Program-made: the position numbers and the translations under genes
Notes under the pieces: model-generated
Seen by the model: the letters and a program-made list of their open reading frames with translations, nothing else
Told to the model about the DNA's origin: nothing
Database searches by the model: none
Part shown: piece after piece, positions 7,678 through 14,262 of the stretch
Numbering within the stretch: the stretch's first letter is position 1
Layout of the letters: the number at the start of each line of letters is the position of its first letter
DNA from: Candidatus Nomurabacteria bacterium
GTDB taxonomy: Bacteria; Patescibacteriota; Minisyncoccia; Phycocordibacterales; UBA10002
Assembly (NCBI GenBank): GCA_943349725.1
Contig: CALQZP010000006.1
Coordinates: forward strand, 1-24,495
Length of the DNA stretch: 24,495 bases
Reading direction: 5' to 3'

Positions 7678-8643
7678 TTATGCGGTCGCTGGTTTTTTCT
7701 CAATATATCCTCCGGCAACGGTAAGCTCCGCCTTAATCGGTGGGTGAGAGTCGTAGTTTTCCAAAATGACATGCTCGGGGCGGAAAGTTTCAAGTGAGGT
7801 AGCGCCGTCATCAATACGGACCGTGGGAAACGCTTTTGGCTCGCGCGCCAGCTGTTCCTTCACCGCCTCAAGATGATTTTCGTAGATGTGTACGTCTCCA
7901 AACGTGTGCACGTACTCCCCCACCTCATAGCCCGCGAGCTTCGCGAGGACGTGCGTCAGGAGCGCGTAACTTCCGATGTTGAACGGCACACCGAGAAAAA
8001 TATCGGCACTTCGCTGATAGAGTTGAAGACAGAGCTTCCCGTCCTTCACGTTGAGCTGAAACATATTGTGACAGATGGGAAACCTACACGCTTCCTCTTC
8101 TTTCGCCATCCGGTAAAGAAATTCGGGGTTCCACGAATTCACAATGGCGTTGTGACAATCGGGGTCGTCCATAACCTCTTGAAGCGCCCATTTCACCTGG
8201 TCCACGGTGCGCTTCGGGTCTTTGGTTGGCCACCGGCGCCAGAGCTCACCATAAATATATTTGAGCTCGCCGTACTTTTGCGCAAAGGAACTATCGGTTC
8301 CAATTTTAGCGATGAATTCGTCTTTGGTAAGCATCGGCACGTCTCCCTTTTCAGCCTTAGCTTTATACAGCTTATACGGATAATCGTCCCAGATGTGGAC
8401 GTTATTCTTCACGAGGTAATCAATGTTGGACTGTCCCGAGAGGAACCAATACAGCTCGTGGAGTACACCTTTCCAGTACACCTTCTTCGTGGTGAGAAGC
8501 GGAAAACCTTTAGCGAGGTCAAAACGGATTTGTTTGCCGAACAAACTGTAGGTCTTTACGCCCGTTCCTTTGTCCGTCTGAACAATCCCTTTGTCCAAGA
8601 TTTCTCGCATTAAATCGAGGTATTGGTATTCGGGGTGCTTCAT
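7678..8643 (-). CDS. thyA: Thymidylate synthase
   Basis: This enzyme methylates dUMP to dTMP with methylene-THF, giving dihydrofolate for FolA to recycle. The protein has 321 aa from ATG 8643; an upstream TTG (8655) is less likely. Visible motifs are FPLLTTKKVYWKGVLHELYWFL, the active-site segment RFPICHNMFQ with catalytic C191, LYQRSADIFLGVPFNIGSYALL, and HTFGDVHIYENH. The usual SCD(V/I)FLG reads SADIFLG. An insertion around residues 95-125 is of the kind found in longer ThyA proteins. No Shine-Dalgarno site is visible. Confidence 0.97.
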   Translation of the reverse strand: MKHPEYQYLDLMREILDKGIVQTDKGTGVKTYSLFGKQIRFDLAKGFPLLTTKKVYWKGVLHELYWFLSGQSNIDYLVKNNVHIWDDYPYKLYKAKAEKGDVPMLTKDEFIAKIGTDSSFAQKYGELKYIYGELWRRWPTKDPKRTVDQVKWALQEVMDDPDCHNAIVNSWNPEFLYRMAKEEEACRFPICHNMFQLNVKDGKLCLQLYQRSADIFLGVPFNIGSYALLTHVLAKLAGYEVGEYVHTFGDVHIYENHLEAVKEQLAREPKAFPTVRIDDGATSLETFRPEHVILENYDSHPPIKAELTVAGGYIEKKPATA

Positions 8644-8751
8644 ACTGTTTACCAATCAACTAATCTGTACCAATCTACCAATACCTACTAATCCGATTCG
8701 TATTCTTATTCGTTGGTATTCGTAGATTGGTCTTCATTCGCAGATTGGTAT
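8644..8751. repeat. Word-repeat hairpin spacer between dcd and thyA
   Basis: No gene is seen. Words of the type accaatctaccaatac on the left are answered by complementary gattggt/ggtattcg words on the right, forming a long imperfect inverted repeat. Confidence 0.6.
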
Positions 8752-9309
8752 TTACTTCTTCTTAGAAATAATCTTCGGTGGAATAAAACCAACAACGTTG
8801 TTTTTGGAGTACCGGCCGGTTTCTTTGTAGTTCTGCTTCGGCGGTGACGAGAGTGGAGAGAAGGTGAGCTGGGCAATCGCCATACCGGGACGGAGGATAA
8901 TTGGCACGTTGTTGAGATTACAGAGCTCAAGCGCAACGTTCAAAAAATGCCCGGGGTTAATGAGCGCGGCGCTATTGTGTACCAAAAGCCCAATGCGAGC
9001 GAGCGAACTTTTGCCGTTTACTTCAATGAGGTAGTGGTCGGAACCGAAGAAATCTTTTGAGTAGCCGAGGATACTGATACCAGGGTGGAGCACAAATGCT
9101 TCTCCATCCGCGACATGGACCTCGTGTGTTTTCGGGAAGATTTTGTTCGCGGGGTCAATGAAGGTGGAGGTGTGTGAGTCGTTTACGATAAAGGTGTTGC
9201 CTAAGATAATATCGTAGCTTGCCGGCTGAAGACGCGACTCCTCAAACGGCTGAAGGGTAATCGTCTTTCGCTTCACTTCTTTTTTGATGTCTATATCACT
9301 TAAAAACAT
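8752..9309 (-). CDS. dcd: dCTP deaminase / dUTPase-family protein
   Basis: This 185-aa protein belongs to the trimeric dCTP deaminase/dUTPase fold and would produce dUTP or dUMP for ThyA. Motifs include RLQPASYDIILGN near 26-38, GKSSLARIGLLVHNSA at 99-114, and NVALELCN at 124-131, with the catalytic glutamate E128. By alignment with E. coli Dcd, S101, R105 and A114 match residues S111, R115 and A124. The usual (I/V)DPGF/W segment reads INPGH, with N118 in place of the conserved aspartate. Whether the protein is mono- or bifunctional cannot be decided here. It sits between thyA and the CYTH gene on the same strand. Confidence 0.9.
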   Translation of the reverse strand: MFLSDIDIKKEVKRKTITLQPFEESRLQPASYDIILGNTFIVNDSHTSTFIDPANKIFPKTHEVHVADGEAFVLHPGISILGYSKDFFGSDHYLIEVNGKSSLARIGLLVHNSAALINPGHFLNVALELCNLNNVPIILRPGMAIAQLTFSPLSSPPKQNYKETGRYSKNNVVGFIPPKIISKKK

Positions 9310-9424
9310 AGAATGCGAATATCCGACTGGATACGAATTAACGAATAGTTACGAATAAGATAATGACGACTTTTCTGATTCGAATATATTCGCATATTCG
9401 AATACATTCGTTAATTCGCATTTA
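9310..9424. repeat. Word-repeat hairpin spacer (gaattaacgaat words)
   Basis: No gene is seen. The words atacgaattaacgaatag and tacgaataag on one side are mirrored by cgaatacattcgttaattcg on the other. The spacer forms a long AT-rich imperfect inverted repeat between dcd and the CYTH gene. Confidence 0.65.
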
Positions 9425-10159
9425 CTACTCTACAATAAATACTTTATCAGTCCCGTAGTACTCCTGCCAGTGCTTGTTGTAATAGGCGAACATTCGCTCA
9501 AGTCGGTCTTGAAGGAGTTCTTCACATCCCACCTGCTCCATAAACGACTGAAGCTCCTCCTTGGCTTTCCCCGCATCTTTCCCGTCTTCCACGATGCGTT
9601 CAAACTCCGCGAGGTACCCATAGCCGGCGTTCTTGTCTATGGTCACGTGTGTCTTCCCTTCCACATACTCTTCTCGCTCGCGCGACCACTTCGCCTGGAA
9701 GCTAAGTCCCGCATCAAGGAGTTTCTGGTCAAGCTGTGCGAGAGTGAGCGGTACCGGTTCTTCAAACTCAATTCGCGACACACCGTTTGAGCTCGTGTCA
9801 CTCCCGATAGACGCCTTTAAGATAAACAGCACCTTTCCGTCGGCATCCCGTGTGCGTAGGGAAACCTCGCCACGCGCCGAAGAAATGATTTTAGAAAGCT
9901 CCTGCTGTTTTTCTGCGGAAAGAAACGGGGCAACTGCATCAAGTACGGCACCTGAAACTTTTGATTCTTTATTCGCATGTGCGGCATTCGTATCTGCCGC
10001 AATCCCTTGCAGAGCTTGGGATGACCCAGTGAAGTAGTGGTTCTTCTGCTTATGTGAAGGAAGTGTTTTGAGGTCGGGAAACAGCTTGAACAAGCGTGTT
10101 CGTAGCTCATCCGCCCGCTCCTTGCTTCCGAGTAGCGATTTGATTTCTATTTCATACAT
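9425..10159 (-). CDS. CYTH-domain protein (adenylate cyclase IV / thiamine triphosphatase superfamily)
   Basis: This 244-aa protein begins with the ExExK signature, YEIEIKSLL (E3, E5, K7). It goes on with basic and acidic strands typical of the triphosphate tunnel fold: SLRTRDADGKVLFILKAS, RIEFEEPV, WSREREEYVEGKTHVTIDK and YLAEFERIVED. Family members hydrolyse or cyclise triphosphorylated substrates with metal ions; the substrate here is unknown. A segment near residues 56-66 (TNAAHANKES) is coded by DNA that resembles the spacer words (acgaatgc, gcgaataaag), so it may be an insertion. It is separated from dcd by a hairpin spacer. Confidence 0.85.
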   Translation of the reverse strand: MYEIEIKSLLGSKERADELRTRLFKLFPDLKTLPSHKQKNHYFTGSSQALQGIAADTNAAHANKESKVSGAVLDAVAPFLSAEKQQELSKIISSARGEVSLRTRDADGKVLFILKASIGSDTSSNGVSRIEFEEPVPLTLAQLDQKLLDAGLSFQAKWSREREEYVEGKTHVTIDKNAGYGYLAEFERIVEDGKDAGKAKEELQSFMEQVGCEELLQDRLERMFAYYNKHWQEYYGTDKVFIVE

Positions 10160-10307
10160 ATTGGTAGAAAGTTACAAAACACAAACCGCACAAAAATCCA
10201 AACAAGGTCACAAACTGTCCAAAGCACAAAAGTTTGAAAGTCTGGGATATTGTGTTTTGTTTGGATTTTTGGATACTGTGCTTTGTGCTTAAGTCTCACA
10301 GTATATC
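10160..10307. repeat. Word-repeat hairpin spacer (cacaaa/ccaaac words)
   Basis: No gene is seen. The left side uses words such as acaaaacacaaaccgc and aaaatccaaacaag; the right side carries the complements ttgtgttttgtttgg and ctgtgctttgtgctt. This forms a long imperfect hairpin upstream of the CYTH gene. Confidence 0.65.
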
Positions 10308-10451
10308 CTACCTCCATTTTTCAAACAATTTTTCTACCACAGTTCTTACCTTTTCGCCCTTGCAGTGCGAGAGCATGCCGAGATACGACTGGACAACCGG
10401 ACGGGCGCGCTCAAAGTCCTCTTGGGAGATGGTGCATTTAGAGAGAAGCAT
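10308..10451 (-). CDS. Small hypothetical protein, 47 aa
   Basis: An ATG-started frame of 47 codons ends in TAG between the DGR template repeat and the CYTH gene. It reads MLLSKCTISQEDFERARPVV at the start and EKLFEKWR at the end. The composition is helical and charged, with two cysteines. It lies where DGRs often carry an RT or accessory gene, but it is far too short for an RT and does not resemble the Avd accessory protein. No good Shine-Dalgarno site precedes it. It may be a real small gene or a remnant; I do not recognise it. Confidence 0.45.
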   Translation of the reverse strand: MLLSKCTISQEDFERARPVVQSYLGMLSHCKGEKVRTVVEKLFEKWR

Positions 10452-10582
10452 CAACTTTTTAAGTATCCGTTGTTTGGTTTTTGTGCGAAGTACCGAATAG
10501 TGTAGCAGAGAGACGTAGCTTCGGCTCGCAGAACAACTGATTGAAATCTCAAAAATGACAAATGGGTGGATAGCTTATACGC

Positions 10583-10602
10583 AAAAAAGAGCCTAACGCT
10601 CT
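10583..10602 (-). terminator. Intrinsic terminator just after the template repeat
   Basis: On the minus strand AGAGC-loop-GCTCT is followed by six T. It lies 12 bases past the end of the template repeat, so a TR transcript coming from the right could end here as a short free RNA. Confidence 0.6.
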
Positions 10603-10613
10603 CTATTGCGAGA

Positions 10614-10728
10614 AATTTCCTCACGGAAACCGTAGCTCCCATTCTCGTTACCCGCGTCGTTCCGGTTGAAGTTCACCTCGCGGTTGTTCGGGTTGTAGTA
10701 GCCATACGCGACCTTGCCGTCCGACGAT
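10614..10728 (-). repeat. DGR template repeat (TR)
   Basis: This 115-bp stretch is the non-coding partner of the variable repeat at 11006-11120 (constant offset 392). Within the 110-bp core 10619-10728 there are 15 mismatches. All 15 are T on the plus strand here, that is adenine on the sense (minus) strand, while none of the other 81 positions differs. About half of the 29 adenines are changed. Read in the target frame, the TR codes for Asn (AAC) at five of the variable sites, plus Lys, Tyr, Glu and Ser, the usual TR design. This adenine-only pattern is diagnostic of DGR mutagenic retrohoming. Confidence 0.95.
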
Positions 10729-10812
10729 CCGTCTATGCCTCCTTTCATCCGAATCACCGAGTGCCGTTTTCACAACACTCTGGGTTATGCATTCCGAGGT
10801 ACATCTCGTCAT

Positions 10813-10818
10813 AGTATA
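10813..10818 (-). promoter_or_regulatory. Possible -10 box for the TR transcript
   Basis: TATACT lies on the minus strand about 85 bases upstream of the TR, a five-of-six match to TATAAT. No good -35 is seen at the right distance. With the terminator at 10583-10602 it would give a TR RNA of roughly 220 nt. Confidence 0.3.
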
Positions 10819-10897
10819 AAAGGAGGCAAGCAATTTCTGAAAAATGGCAAATTGTTATCCGCCTAGGGCGGACCAATTTCACAGCCAGTGTATAGTG

Positions 10898-10940
10898 TAA
10901 AGAAAAAGAAAATAGCGTGCAAACTTTTATGTTTGCACGC
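10898..10940 (-). terminator. Terminator of the DGR target gene
   Basis: A perfect 10-bp stem (gcgtgcaaac/gtttgcacgc, 10915-10940) with a 6-base loop is followed on the minus strand by a T-rich tail (10898-10914). It lies about 45 bases past the target gene stop, so the TR is normally in a separate transcript. Confidence 0.85.
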
Positions 10941-10984
10941 CATCGAAAAAACTAGTCTTATCCCAAAACCGAAGGGAAAAAGAT

Positions 10985-11788
10985 TTAAGTCTTAGGGGAA
11001 AGGACAATTGCCTCACGGAAACCGTAGCCCCCATTCTCGCCACCCGCGTCGTTCCGGCCGAAGCCCACCCCGCGGTTGAGCGGGGAGTAGTAGCCAAACG
11101 CGACCCGGCCGTCCGACGATAGAGTATTTTCCGGAAACCAGCTAGCGGTAGCTCCGCTCGGGTCTAGAAACTGCTTTGCAACTTTGTAGAGCAGTCCAGT
11201 GCCGATACCGTACCCACGGAGGTGCAGCGGTACTGTTTGTCTGCCACCGAACCAGTGCCCTGCATACTTCGGCGGTAATCCCATGGTTGCCGGAACAGGT
11301 CTGGGCGTGCGTTCTATGAGGTAGAGTCGCGAAACTTCAGCTGTCGCACCAGTGAACTCTTCAACATTAGTACCCTCGTACACCGTGAGCTTTTGCGCCT
11401 TCAGTGTCTTGTCCACCATTTGCCGGTTGGAGAGTCCCACCGGGTCAAAGATAGGCAGGATATGCTTCCAGGGAAACCGAGCCGGAAGCGAAAACAGCTC
11501 CCGCAGATTTACCTTTGTGCCGAAATGGTCTTCGGTAAACTTCTCTGCATGTAGAAGCCACTCCAAGCAGTCGGTCTCTTCAATCGGATACCCGGCGATT
11601 TCAACGGGAACCGCCGGAAGCGGAATTGCACTCGGAAACGTGAAGCCACGCCGAAGCGCATGCGGTATCTGCCCCCGATTCTCGGTTCGAAGATAGAATC
11701 TTGCTTCCTCCAAACCAACAGTGCCGAAGTGCGGGACGACCATTCCGAGCAGGTCGAGTTGCTCTTTTTGCAAGGTTGCCTCGTTCAT
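10985..11788 (-). CDS. DGR target protein with C-terminal variable region
   Basis: This 267-aa protein has its last ~40 residues encoded by the variable repeat. Start is ATG 11788, preceded by GAAAGG at good spacing; a TTG at 11818 is less likely. There is no signal peptide or membrane segment, so it looks cytoplasmic. The C-terminal part (from about residue 130) ends with VAFGYYSP, NRGVGFGRNDAGG and GGYGFREAIVL, in the style of C-type-lectin/FGE-like DGR targets; this fold is inferred. Compared with the template, nine residues differ: R228, F231, S235, L237, G240, G242, G244, G250 and G254. Four AAC and AGC codons have all become glycine. I do not recognise the N-terminal domain. The ligand is unknown. 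Confidence 0.9.
   Translation of the reverse strand: MNEATLQKEQLDLLGMVVPHFGTVGLEEARFYLRTENRGQIPHALRRGFTFPSAIPLPAVPVEIAGYPIEETDCLEWLLHAEKFTEDHFGTKVNLRELFSLPARFPWKHILPIFDPVGLSNRQMVDKTLKAQKLTVYEGTNVEEFTGATAEVSRLYLIERTPRPVPATMGLPPKYAGHWFGGRQTVPLHLRGYGIGTGLLYKVAKQFLDPSGATASWFPENTLSSDGRVAFGYYSPLNRGVGFGRNDAGGENGGYGFREAIVLSPKT
11006..11120 (-). repeat. DGR variable repeat (VR) in the target gene
   Basis: This is the 3' part of the target gene, residues about 223-261, matching the TR at 10614-10728. Substitutions occur only where the TR sense strand has adenine. The last 24 bases at its 3' end (11011-11028 on the plus strand and beyond) are unchanged except at adenines, as expected near the site where mutagenic homing begins. 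A further T-to-G difference at 11010 also falls on a template adenine. Confidence 0.95.
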
Positions 11789-11888
11789 GAGGATGCCTTT
11801 CTTTTTTGAATGTACCAAATGGCAGTCGAAGTTGTGCCAAAGTGCGCCACTTTCTGCCGAAAATACCTTACCATAGACAATACCTCTC

Positions 11889-11933
11889 CGTCAAGCTTGA
11901 CTCATACTGAAAGTATGAAATACTGAATGTATG
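11889..11933. promoter_or_regulatory. Back-to-back promoters and operator between the DGR target and vapBC-folA
   Basis: The 12-bp palindrome gtcaagcttgac at 11890-11901 supplies two -35 boxes. TTGACT (11897-11902, plus) is followed after 16 bases by AATACT (11919-11924), placing the start at or next to the vapB ATG, so vapB mRNA would be leaderless. TTGACG (minus, 11894-11889) faces the DGR target with only a weak -10 (TAAGGT after 18 bases). Two near-palindromes, catactgaaagtatg (11903-11917) and aatactgaatgtatg (11919-11933), cover the plus promoter and the vapB start codon and are likely antitoxin operators. Confidence 0.6.
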
Positions 11934-12161
11934 AAAAACGTCATAAACATCAATGAGCGTGGGACGCTTACCCTTCCGAAGGCACTCCGCATGAGACTCG
12001 GTATCAAAGGTGAGGGGCAGATTATTGCCGAGGAAACAGCCGAGGGTATTGTCCTTAGGGCGGGAGTGGCCTTCCCTATTGAAATGTACACCGACGAGCG
12101 CATTGCGGAGTTTGATAGAAACATTGAACAGGTAGTGAAGAAATATTCATTCAAAAAATAA
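11931..12161 (+). CDS. vapB: AbrB/MazE-type antitoxin (VapB)
   Basis: This 76-aa protein has a swapped-hairpin AbrB DNA-binding domain: NVININERGTLTLPKALRMRLGIKGEGQI followed by GIVLRAG. The tail (EMYTDERIAEFDRNIEQV) is the part expected to block the toxin. Its stop overlaps the vapC start by one base (TAATG), the usual coupling of antitoxin and toxin. Paired near-palindromes over its promoter and start codon suggest autorepression by the VapB-VapC complex. Confidence 0.85.
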   Translation: MKNVININERGTLTLPKALRMRLGIKGEGQIIAEETAEGIVLRAGVAFPIEMYTDERIAEFDRNIEQVVKKYSFKK

Positions 12162-12583
12162 TGAGGATATTTCTGGATGCGAATATACTGTTTGCAGCCG
12201 CATTGCCCAAAAGCCAGACAGGTGTTTTCTTTGCGGAGTTGAGAGAACATTGTGTTGTGGTAACGAGCACCTATGCTATTGAAGAAGCACGGCGCAACCT
12301 TACTGAAAAAAGACCTGATGCTTTGCCGGATTTTGAGCGGTTGCTCACGTATATTGAGATAATCACAATCACTATCACTTCTTTAGACATAGTGCTGCCT
12401 CCTAAAGACATCCCCATTCTTGGTGGTGCAGTTGCGGGGAATGCAACTCATTTGCTTACTGGCGACAAAAAAGACTTTGGAGTTTTGTGGGGAAAAACTA
12501 TACAGGGTGTAAAAATTGTCTCTCCGCAGATACTCTTTGATGATTTGGTAAAGAAGGGTTTGCTAAAGAAAATACGGCTATGA
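12161..12583 (+). CDS. vapC: PIN-domain ribonuclease toxin (VapC)
   Basis: This 140-aa PIN-domain protein would cleave RNA in a metal-dependent way. Acidic residues at the family positions are visible: D6 in MRIFLDANIL, E in YAIEEARRNL (about 41-42), and the late GDKKDFG segment. It follows VapB with a one-base overlap. Its own stop overlaps the folA start (ATGA), so the DHFR gene is translationally coupled to the toxin. The fold is clear; the RNA target is unknown. Confidence 0.85.
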   Translation: MRIFLDANILFAAALPKSQTGVFFAELREHCVVVTSTYAIEEARRNLTEKRPDALPDFERLLTYIEIITITITSLDIVLPPKDIPILGGAVAGNATHLLTGDKKDFGVLWGKTIQGVKIVSPQILFDDLVKKGLLKKIRL

Positions 12584-13077
12584 AAAGACCTCACGTAAGT
12601 ATCGTAGTAGCCGTCACGAGTAAGAACTTCGCCATAGGAAATGGCGGGAAGCTGTTGGTTCATATCTCTGACGACCTAAAGCGTTTTAAGGCGATTACCT
12701 GGGGTCATCCCATTATCTGGGGTAGGAAGACCTATGAAAGCATCGGACACCCTCTCCCCGAGCGCACCAACATCATCATTACCCGCAATCCCGATTTTAA
12801 AGCCGAAGGGTGCATGGTGGTCCCCTCTCTTGAAGAAGCACTCAAAAAAGCCGGCGAGCTTGATTCTGAAATCTTTATTGGAGGTGGAGGGGAAATATAT
12901 AAGCAAGCGCTCCCCTACGTGAATAAACTCTACCTTACTATTGTGGAAAGCGACGCGGAGGGCGATGTCTTCTTCCCTGACTGGCGAAAGGACTTCACCA
13001 AAGAAACATTCAGAGAGGAACGCACTGACGAAAAAACAGGGCTCAAATATACCTGGATTGATATGGAACGGGCATAA
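12580..13077 (+). CDS. folA: Dihydrofolate reductase
   Basis: This 165-aa enzyme reduces dihydrofolate made by ThyA back to tetrahydrofolate with NADPH. Family motifs are FAIGNGGKLL, DDLKRFK with the catalytic Asp (E. coli D27), GRKTYESIGHPLPERTNIIITR and EIFIGGGGEIYKQALPYVNKLYLT. Three usually conserved residues differ: the LPW/LLW tryptophan (E. coli W22) is Val, the following proline is Ser, and MGR reads WGR. The start codon overlaps the vapC stop (ATGA). It is the only nucleotide/folate gene here on the plus strand, apart from its partners glyA, thyA and folD. Confidence 0.93.
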   Translation: MKRPHVSIVVAVTSKNFAIGNGGKLLVHISDDLKRFKAITWGHPIIWGRKTYESIGHPLPERTNIIITRNPDFKAEGCMVVPSLEEALKKAGELDSEIFIGGGGEIYKQALPYVNKLYLTIVESDAEGDVFFPDWRKDFTKETFREERTDEKTGLKYTWIDMERA

Positions 13078-13105
13078 AAAACCACACCCTTTCGCAAGGA
13101 TGTGG
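13076..13105 (-). terminator. Terminator of the tautomerase-like gene, next to the folA stop
   Basis: On the minus strand a 10-bp stem (ccacatcctt with aagggtgtgg, one G-U pair) and a short GCGA-type loop are followed by six T at 13081-13076. The tail overlaps the folA stop codon on the other strand. Folding on the plus strand is possible but lacks a T-run. Confidence 0.8.
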
Positions 13106-13125
13106 AACATGAGCTTTCTAGTTGA

Positions 13126-13491
13126 TCAAAACGGAACGAAGGCACCAGGAGGCAGGAGTACCCAAATATACCCGGTCACATCAGGCGGACAAATCGCTTT
13201 GAACTTTCTCTGAAGCTCCTTGGAACGCTCCTCAAGATATGCTCTTCGTTCAGGAAGCTCTCGTGCGACTACCGTCACCTGCAAAGCAAACTGTTCGCCC
13301 CCAATCTGAAGCAAATGACGTCTGTCAAAGATATGCACCTCCACGTCATTAGCTGTCAGCTGACCCCCGGGATCGGAGCAGGTAAGTGCTTCAGCGACGA
13401 ATATGCGTAGTACGTCACCCAAATCAAGGAGGGTCCTATTTTTCGTGAGTTTTTCGTGTGATCTATCCGCGACAATGAATACTGCTGGCAT
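13126..13491 (-). CDS. Tautomerase-like protein (4-OT/CHMI/MIF superfamily, tentative)
   Basis: I start this protein at ATG 13491 because AAAGGA lies just before it; that gives 121 aa. The N-terminus is MPAVFIV, so Pro becomes residue 1 after Met removal, the hallmark of tautomerases. The layout is strand, helix (VLRIFVAEALTCSD), LTANDVEVHIF, a second strand (ALQVTVVAREL), helix (RRAYLEERSKELQRKF) and a C-terminal strand (YIWVLLPPGAFVPF), like a 4-OT-type two-repeat tautomerase. This is pattern recognition only; the family is not certain and no substrate can be named. It has its own terminator. Confidence 0.6.
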   Translation of the reverse strand: MPAVFIVADRSHEKLTKNRTLLDLGDVLRIFVAEALTCSDPGGQLTANDVEVHIFDRRHLLQIGGEQFALQVTVVARELPERRAYLEERSKELQRKFKAICPPDVTGYIWVLLPPGAFVPF

Positions 13492-13554
13492 AGTTCCTTT
13501 CTGTAGTTCAGAAAGCAATATAGCATGGAAAATGTTTTTGTATAGTTTTGCAAC

Positions 13555-14064
13555 TTACGACGTGAGTTCGGTTCGCTCGTACCCCTTATCCCGCATCGCA
13601 AGATAGAGCGTGGCAAGTTCGGGAAGATGTTTTTGTCTGCCTTCCCAACTGGCAAGTTCATCGGCGGTAAGCTCGCCATACCCTGCATCACGAATACAGG
13701 CATCCACATCAGTGATAAGCTTTTTTGATTTTGTGATACTTTGAGTTTCCTCTTCTCTCTTTTCCTTTCTACCCACCACTTCACGTTTCAATCCTCCCGG
13801 TAACCAGAGGTGAAAATTATTGAGCATCCTTGAAACACCTTGCATGCTATCCATCGCGGACAGTTCTTTTTCTTCTGTAGAGAGCATCGTGTCCATCTCT
13901 CCTCGTGTGGAAAATTGATTGCGAATCAATTCTTCGTACTCGTCACGAGTTCCGAGAAGCTTTTCACTTTTGTACGTGGAAAGCTCATCCTCAAGACGAG
14001 CCAAAAGCTCTGGTGGAAATCCAGACCCTTCAGGTGTCGGAGGTTGTTCTGGTGTATAATTCAT
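13555..14064 (-). CDS. Hypothetical protein, 169 aa
   Basis: I do not recognise this protein. It is soluble and highly charged, without signal peptide or membrane segment. It begins MNYTPEQPPTPEGSGFPPEL, a proline-rich flexible start, followed by likely helices (LLARLEDELSTYK, DEYEELIRNQF). A middle basic-acidic stretch (GRKEKREEETQ) precedes a second helical part with VDACIRDAGYGELTADELASWEGRQK. It lies between the rplK terminator and the tautomerase-like gene, with weak codon evidence but a long open frame and an ATG start. Confidence 0.65.
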   Translation of the reverse strand: MNYTPEQPPTPEGSGFPPELLARLEDELSTYKSEKLLGTRDEYEELIRNQFSTRGEMDTMLSTEEKELSAMDSMQGVSRMLNNFHLWLPGGLKREVVGRKEKREEETQSITKSKKLITDVDACIRDAGYGELTADELASWEGRQKHLPELATLYLAMRDKGYERTELTS

Positions 14065-14128
14065 GCGTAAAGTATCTCACTCCTAGAAAAAAAGTATAGT
14101 ACTTTCCTCTTACCTCCGTTTTCTCAAC

Positions 14129-14162
14129 AAAAACCGCCCCGGCAGAAGTCGGGACGGTTTTT
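14129..14162 (-). terminator. rplK operon terminator
   Basis: A 15-bp stem with two G-U pairs (aaaaaccgccccggc and gtcgggacggttttt) around an agaa loop is T-rich on both strands. It lies about 90 bases past the rplK stop, so it most likely ends the secE-nusG-rplK transcript; it could also act on the plus strand. Confidence 0.8.
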
Positions 14163-14180
14163 CTTTTTTTCTAACTATTT

Positions 14181-14262
14181 CTGGATCCCGCATCAAGTGC
14201 AGGATGACAGAAAACATAGTCCCCCGTATCAAGTACGGGGTCCTTGTTTTCTGTCATTTCAC
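14181..14262. repeat. Dispersed palindromic repeat, copy 1 (over the rplK stop)
   Basis: It starts with ggatcccgcatcaagtgc and contains 13-bp inverted arms atgacagaaaaca/tgttttctgtcat (14204-14257). An inner cccgtatcaagtacggg dyad lies between them. The right arm contains the rplK TGA stop. A second copy lies at 15725-15845. Confidence 0.8.

Noticed and set aside
8644..8655. TTG start for thyA giving four extra residues
   Set aside because: The ATG at 8643 fits the family start; nothing supports the TTG.
9425..10159. Reverse transcriptase downstream of the TR
   Set aside because: The protein there has the CYTH ExExK signature and no RT motifs such as xxDD.
10308..10451. DGR accessory gene avd or RT remnant
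   Set aside because: The 47-aa frame is too short and lacks any recognisable RT or Avd motif.
10593..10748. A 51-codon ATG frame running through the template repeat in the target frame
   Set aside because: The open frame follows from the TR sharing the target's reading frame. The adenine-only differences show it is a template, not a gene or simple pseudogene.
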